NCBI GenBank assembly: GCA_900544445.1
Contig: UQVK01000028.1
Span: 1-36,148 of the forward strand
Source: an uncultured Lachnospiraceae bacterium
Lineage (GTDB): Bacteria > Bacillota > Clostridia > Lachnospirales > Lachnospiraceae
Direction: 5' to 3'
DNA length: 36,148 nt
Shown here one piece after another: positions 32,750-36,148 of the stretch (within the stretch, counting starts at the first letter, position 1; each line of letters starts with the position of its first letter). The translations under genes and the position numbers were made by a program. The notes beneath the pieces were generated by a model. The model saw only the letters and a list, made by a program, of their open reading frames with translations. It searched no databases and had not been told where the DNA came from.

Positions 32750-32782
32750 TTGACCTTTCCCTGTAAAAGTGTTACACTTTTA
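32750..32782 (+). promoter_or_regulatory. ptb-buk promoter with overlapping palindrome
   Basis: TTGACC (32750-32755), a 17-base spacer and TACACT (32773-32778). A perfect inverted repeat TAAAAGTG-TTA-CACTTTTA (32764-32782) covers the spacer end and the -10 box, the expected place for a repressor site. It does not match the Rex consensus I know. The transcription factor is unknown. Confidence 0.65.
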
Positions 32783-32823
32783 ACAATGGGTTTATCGGGA
32801 TATTTCTTTAGAAAAACAGCAGT

Positions 32824-32846
32824 CAGCTTCCCTTCCTGGGAAGCTG
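32824..32846 (+). promoter_or_regulatory. Hairpin in the ptb leader
   Basis: CAGCTTCCC and GGGAAGCTG form a perfect 9-bp stem with a 5-base loop, followed by TTTCCC. It may act as a weak attenuator or protect the 5' end of the ptb-buk mRNA. Confidence 0.5.
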
Positions 32847-32902
32847 TTTCCCGGTTCCCGGATAACCATCCATAATAATTACGATGAATGAGGTGCAGAC
32901 AA

Positions 32903-33820
32903 ATGAGTACAAGTTTTGACGGATTGATTTCCAAGGTGAAGGAATGCGGACAGAAAACCGTATCCGTTGCTGTCGCTCAGGACAGCGCTGTTCTGGAAGC
33001 CGTAAGAGCGGCCAAGGACCGCGGCATCGCCAATGCCGTTCTCGTCGGCGATGAAGAAAAGATCAAGGCGGTTGCCGCCAAAGACGGCATCGATATTTCC
33101 GATTTTGAGATCATTCATGAGCCGGATGAATGGACGGCCGCTCTGACCGCCGTCAAGCTTGCTCATGACGGGAAAGTGGACATGTACATGAAGGGCCTGT
33201 TGGAGACCAAGACCTTCCTGAAGAGCATTCTGGACAAGGAAGTGGGCCTCCGTACCGGCAATCCGCTTTCCCATGTATGCGTTTTTGATATCCCCGGCAT
33301 TGACCAGCTTCTTTTCTTCACGGATGTGGCTTTCATGACCTACCCTTCCCTGGAGGACAAGGTACATATCATTGAAAATACCGTTGAAGTGGCACATGCC
33401 TGCGGCATTGCCAATCCGAAGGTTGCACCCCTTGCCGCTGTGGAAGTGGTCAACCCCAAGATGCCTGTCACCGTAGAGGCTGCAGAGCTGACCAAAATGA
33501 ATGAAGAAGGCAAAATCACCGGCTGCATCGTGGACGGCCCTCTTTCTCTGGATCTGGCCATCGATCCCGAAGCCGCCAAGCATAAGGGTGCAACGGACCG
33601 TAAGATCCAGGGTGACGCCGATATCCTTCTGTTCCCCGACATCCATGCAGGCAACCTGGTCTACAAGGCCATTGTGCATATGGTTCCCGGCGTGAAGAAC
33701 GGCTGTATCCTGACCGGAACCAAGGTTCCCGCCATCCTGACCAGCCGCTCCGACACCTTTGAAACCAAGGTGAATTCCATCGCTCTGGCCGCTGTCGTTG
33801 CGGAAAACCTGAAGAAATAA
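32903..33820 (+). CDS. ptb: Phosphate butyryltransferase
   Basis: Converts butyryl-CoA and phosphate to butyryl phosphate and CoA. The 305-residue protein belongs to the phosphate acetyl/butyryltransferase family: [16 protein letters not shown] near residues 40-55, the conserved [23 protein letters not shown], the [19 protein letters not shown] stretch, and [15 protein letters not shown]. The start [14 protein letters not shown] has an AGGTG site upstream; a start five codons earlier is possible. It lies 55 bases before buk, the classic ptb-buk pair for butyrate formation. Phosphate acetyltransferase is unlikely given the neighbour and length. Confidence 0.94.
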   Translation: MSTSFDGLISKVKECGQKTVSVAVAQDSAVLEAVRAAKDRGIANAVLVGDEEKIKAVAAKDGIDISDFEIIHEPDEWTAALTAVKLAHDGKVDMYMKGLLETKTFLKSILDKEVGLRTGNPLSHVCVFDIPGIDQLLFFTDVAFMTYPSLEDKVHIIENTVEVAHACGIANPKVAPLAAVEVVNPKMPVTVEAAELTKMNEEGKITGCIVDGPLSLDLAIDPEAAKHKGATDRKIQGDADILLFPDIHAGNLVYKAIVHMVPGVKNGCILTGTKVPAILTSRSDTFETKVNSIALAAVVAENLKK

Positions 33821-33875
33821 TATATCGAGAGAATTCTGCCGCGTTTCAGGAGGCAGAAACAAAAGGAGAGGAAAT

Positions 33876-34943
33876 ATGTCTTTTAAGAGCTTAATCATCA
33901 ATCCCGGCTCCACCTCCACCAAGATCGGCGTGTTCGAGGACGAAACCCTTCTCTTTGAAGAGACCCTGCGCCATCCCACGGAGGAGATTGCCAAATACGC
34001 TTCCATCATCGATCAGAAGGACTTCCGCAAGGAAATCATCATGGACCTTCTGAAGGAGAAAAATTTTGATATTCATTCTCTGGATTTCATCGTGGGACGC
34101 GGCGGCCTGTTAAAGCCCATTCCGGGCGGCACCTATAAGGTGAGCGACGAGCTGCTTCACGACCTTGAAATCGGCTATCAGGGACAGCACGCTTCCAACC
34201 TGGGCGGTATCCTCGCCAGAGAGATCGGCGATTCCATCGGCGTTCCTTCCTTCATCGTTGACCCCGTTGTGGTGGACGAGCTGGAGCCCGTAGCCAGATA
34301 TTCCGGCTGCCCTGAGCTTCCCAGAAGAAGCATCTTCCACGCGCTCAACCAGAAGGCTGTAGCAAGAAGATATGCCAAGGAATCTGGCATTCCCTATGAA
34401 CAGCTCCGTCTGATCGTCGTTCACATGGGCGGCGGCTGTTCCGTCGGCGCACACAGAGACGGACGGATCGTTGACGTCAACAACATCCTGGACGGCGAAG
34501 GCGCCTTCTCTCCGGAGCGCGCCGGAACGGTTCCCGCCGGTGATCTGGTGAAAATGTGCTTCTCCGGAAAGTACACGGAAAAGGAAATTTATAAGAAGCT
34601 GGTCGGAAACGGCGGTTTCAACGCTTACGTCGGCACCAACGACGCCAGAGTCGTACTGAAGGGCGCTGCGGAAGGCAAGAAGGAGTATCAGGACGTTCTA
34701 GACGCCTTCCTCTATCAGATGGCCAAGGATATCGGCGCCATGTCCGCCGTGCTGGAAGGAAAGGTTGACAAGATCATCCTGACCGGCGGCATCGCTTACT
34801 CCGATGTGATCTGCAACGACCTGAAGAGACGTGTGGGCTGGATCGCAGACTTCGTTCTCTATCCCGGTGAAGACGAGCTTCTCGCTCTGGTTCAGGGCGG
34901 ACTGCGCGTGATGAACGGCGAAGAGGCAGCGAAGGAATACTAA
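33876..34943 (+). CDS. buk: Butyrate kinase
   Basis: Converts butyryl phosphate and ADP to butyrate and ATP, the energy-yielding end of butyrate fermentation. The 355-residue protein shows the acetokinase/butyrate kinase fold: N-terminal [41 protein letters not shown] (phosphate-binding loop), [15 protein letters not shown], and [12 protein letters not shown] near the C-terminus. AAAGGAGAGG lies directly before the ATG. It is cotranscribed with ptb and followed by a strong terminator. Branched-chain acid kinase activity is the main alternative, but butyrate is the usual substrate. Confidence 0.95.
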   Translation: MSFKSLIINPGSTSTKIGVFEDETLLFEETLRHPTEEIAKYASIIDQKDFRKEIIMDLLKEKNFDIHSLDFIVGRGGLLKPIPGGTYKVSDELLHDLEIGYQGQHASNLGGILAREIGDSIGVPSFIVDPVVVDELEPVARYSGCPELPRRSIFHALNQKAVARRYAKESGIPYEQLRLIVVHMGGGCSVGAHRDGRIVDVNNILDGEGAFSPERAGTVPAGDLVKMCFSGKYTEKEIYKKLVGNGGFNAYVGTNDARVVLKGAAEGKKEYQDVLDAFLYQMAKDIGAMSAVLEGKVDKIILTGGIAYSDVICNDLKRRVGWIADFVLYPGEDELLALVQGGLRVMNGEEAAKEY

Positions 34944-34986
34944 AAATTGTCCCGGCATGGCCGGGAATTCCGAAATTTGAAAATCT

Positions 34987-35036
34987 GAAAGCGTTTCCGG
35001 AAGAAGGTTTCTTCCGGGGGCGCTTTCTTATTCTTA
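34987..35036 (+). terminator. Terminator after buk
   Basis: GAAAGCG pairs with CGCTTTC (34987-34993 with 35021-35027) around an inner CCGGAAGA/TCTTCCGG stem, followed by TTATTCTTAT. A smaller TCCCGGC/GCCGGGA hairpin precedes it just after the buk stop. Confidence 0.85.
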
Positions 35037-35055
35037 TAGACGGGAGGGTGGATTC

Positions 35056-35868
35056 ATGGTAAAAAGAACGTCACCTGAGCCAACAGCTGTTCAGCGGGAT
35101 GCGGCTGTTCAGGCGCAATACAAAACTACTCAAAATCTGGATATCCGTATTTCCATTCACGCCAAATATTCCACCAACAGGCAGGGCTTCGGTAACTGGA
35201 TCTTTTCCCACTATGATCTCCCGGCCGATGCTGAGATTCTGGAGCTTGGCTGCGGTACCGGAAGTATGTGGAAAGAAAGGCTTCCTTTGCCGGAGAGCGG
35301 TACCCATCTGCTTCTTACCGATTTTTCAGAGGGTATGCTTGCCTCCGCACGGACGCTTCTCGGTGAACATCAGAATCTTTCCTATGCGGTCATGGACATT
35401 CAGGACATTCCCTGTGAAAGCGGCCGATTTGACAGGGTTATCGCCAATATGATGCTCTATCACGTTCCTGATCTGGATAAAGGTTTGTCGGAGGTGAAGC
35501 GGGTATTGGCCGATGACGGAGTTTTCTACTGCGCCACTTATGGGGAAAACGGAATTGTTCCGTATATCGCCGGACTGTTAAAAGATTACGGCGTAATTGA
35601 TAAAAGCAACAAGGTCTTCACCCTGCAGAACGGAGAGGAGATTTTACGGCGGCATTTTTCTGCTGTACAGCGTTTTGACTATAAGGATTCTCTGGCCGTT
35701 ACCGATCTCGACGATCTTCTGGATTATCTCGGTTCGCTGATCAGCGGAACTTTCTCTGAGGTTCTTTCAGACCGCGAAACCGTGAAGCAGGTTCTGAAAA
35801 AAGAAATGGTGAACGGCGTTCTGCATATTCCAAAGGAAAACGGAATGTTTATCTGCAGGAAAAAATAG
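35056..35868 (+). CDS. Class I SAM-dependent methyltransferase
   Basis: The 270-residue protein has the class I Rossmann motifs: AEILELGCGTGSMW (about 74-87, SAM-binding), an acidic strand end LLLTDFSEGMLASAR, YAVMDIQDIPCESGRFDRVIANMMLYHV, and LADDGVFYCATYGENG. This fits the small-molecule Methyltransf_11 group; the acceptor is unknown. GGGAGG precedes the ATG. The gene sits alone between two terminators and is less GC-rich than ptb-buk by eye, so it may be a later acquisition. Confidence 0.85.
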   Translation: MVKRTSPEPTAVQRDAAVQAQYKTTQNLDIRISIHAKYSTNRQGFGNWIFSHYDLPADAEILELGCGTGSMWKERLPLPESGTHLLLTDFSEGMLASARTLLGEHQNLSYAVMDIQDIPCESGRFDRVIANMMLYHVPDLDKGLSEVKRVLADDGVFYCATYGENGIVPYIAGLLKDYGVIDKSNKVFTLQNGEEILRRHFSAVQRFDYKDSLAVTDLDDLLDYLGSLISGTFSEVLSDRETVKQVLKKEMVNGVLHIPKENGMFICRKK

Positions 35869-35870
35869 GT

Positions 35871-35914
35871 GCAAAAAAGGAACAGCCCAAGTTGCCTCGC
35901 TGTTCCTTTTTTGC
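35871..35914. terminator. Bidirectional terminator between convergent genes
   Basis: GCAAAAAAGGAACAG (35871-35885) pairs perfectly with CTGTTCCTTTTTTGC (35900-35914); loop 14 bases. A and T runs at the stem ends serve both strands: the methyltransferase gene from the left and a minus-strand gene from the right. Confidence 0.9.
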
Positions 35915-35941
35915 TGTGTTTTTTTGCCATCTTCCTCTGTT

Positions 35942-36148
35942 TTATCTCAGATTCATTTTTCTGCCCATAGCCCCGCTTTTCATTCCGTTCCGACGTCCTG
36001 CCCGACTGTGGATGAACTCCTCAACTATCCCCCGAAAAGCTTTTTTCCCTGCATTTCCGCCGGCAGTCCTTCGGATCGGCAGCAGGCTCCCCTCCCACCT
36101 CAGCAGCGGCGACAGAAGCCGTACCAGAGGCCTCCAGGAAAGAAGGAG
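35942..36148 (-). CDS. 3' end of an unidentified minus-strand gene (partial)
   Basis: From the right edge the minus strand is open for 68 codons down to a TAA at 35942-35944, 28 bases before a bidirectional terminator. The other two minus-strand frames close within the window. The fragment begins LLLSWRPLVRLLSPLLRW and ends with a basic tail (SRAGRRNGMKSGAMGRKMNLR). I recognise no family, and chance openness of a GC-rich stretch cannot be excluded. The strongest support is the terminator position. Confidence 0.4.
   Translation of the reverse strand, partial: LLLSWRPLVRLLSPLLRWEGSLLPIRRTAGGNAGKKAFRGIVEEFIHSRAGRRNGMKSGAMGRKMNLR

Overview
The window looks like chromosomal DNA from a mid-to-high G+C member of the Clostridia, most likely a Lachnospiraceae-type gut anaerobe. 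This rests on strong AAGGAG/GGAGG ribosome binding sites, an FMN riboswitch ahead of ribU, a LicT/RAT-controlled PTS, a ptb-buk butyrate module, DUF975 and DUF4190 membrane proteins, and an LplABC-type sugar importer without its own ATPase. No rRNA, tRNA, phage, transposase or cas gene is visible. The species is not identified.

Left part (1-6555). ribU (riboflavin uptake, minus strand) lies behind a complete FMN riboswitch with its own promoter and terminator. Next is a ribokinase-nucleoside hydrolase pair (minus strand) that would free ribose from nucleosides and phosphorylate it. On the plus strand follow an exported M15 peptidase, a lipoprotein and a COG3910-like ATPase. The 520-base gap between the peptidase and the lipoprotein holds a 17-bp tandem repeat and then an array of alternating inverted 8-mers repeated exactly every 53 bp.

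Middle part (6552-20260). This is a Gram-positive glycan utilisation locus on the minus strand. It comprises GH105, a membrane-bound AraC-type regulator, a terminator, a strong new promoter, two permeases, a solute-binding lipoprotein, two GH127-type beta-L-arabinofuranosidases, an SGNH esterase and a GH110-like beta-helix enzyme. The enzymes carry no signal peptides, so the model is import of oligosaccharides followed by cytoplasmic trimming of L-arabinofuranose, unsaturated uronic acid, acyl groups and perhaps alpha-galactose. A 134-bp hairpin-rich insert with 19-bp direct repeats separates the two GH127 genes.

Right part (20374-36148). Housekeeping genes: tex with an extra low-complexity block, two small membrane protein genes, a lone RelB/DinJ-type antitoxin, and secA-prfB. 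prfB needs a +1 frameshift, and its in-frame stop is UAA rather than the usual UGA. Then come a glucose-family PTS IICBA gene with overlapping RAT and terminator, the licT-type antiterminator gene, ptb-buk (butyryl-CoA to butyrate with ATP formation), a methyltransferase, and the 3' end of an unidentified minus-strand gene at the right edge. Two diverged copies of a short intergenic repeat lie at 23178-23229 and 32647-32710.

The observations most worth checking are the 53-bp-period array, the UAA frameshift site in prfB, and the hairpin insert in the GH127 operon. None is proved to be a new system from sequence alone.
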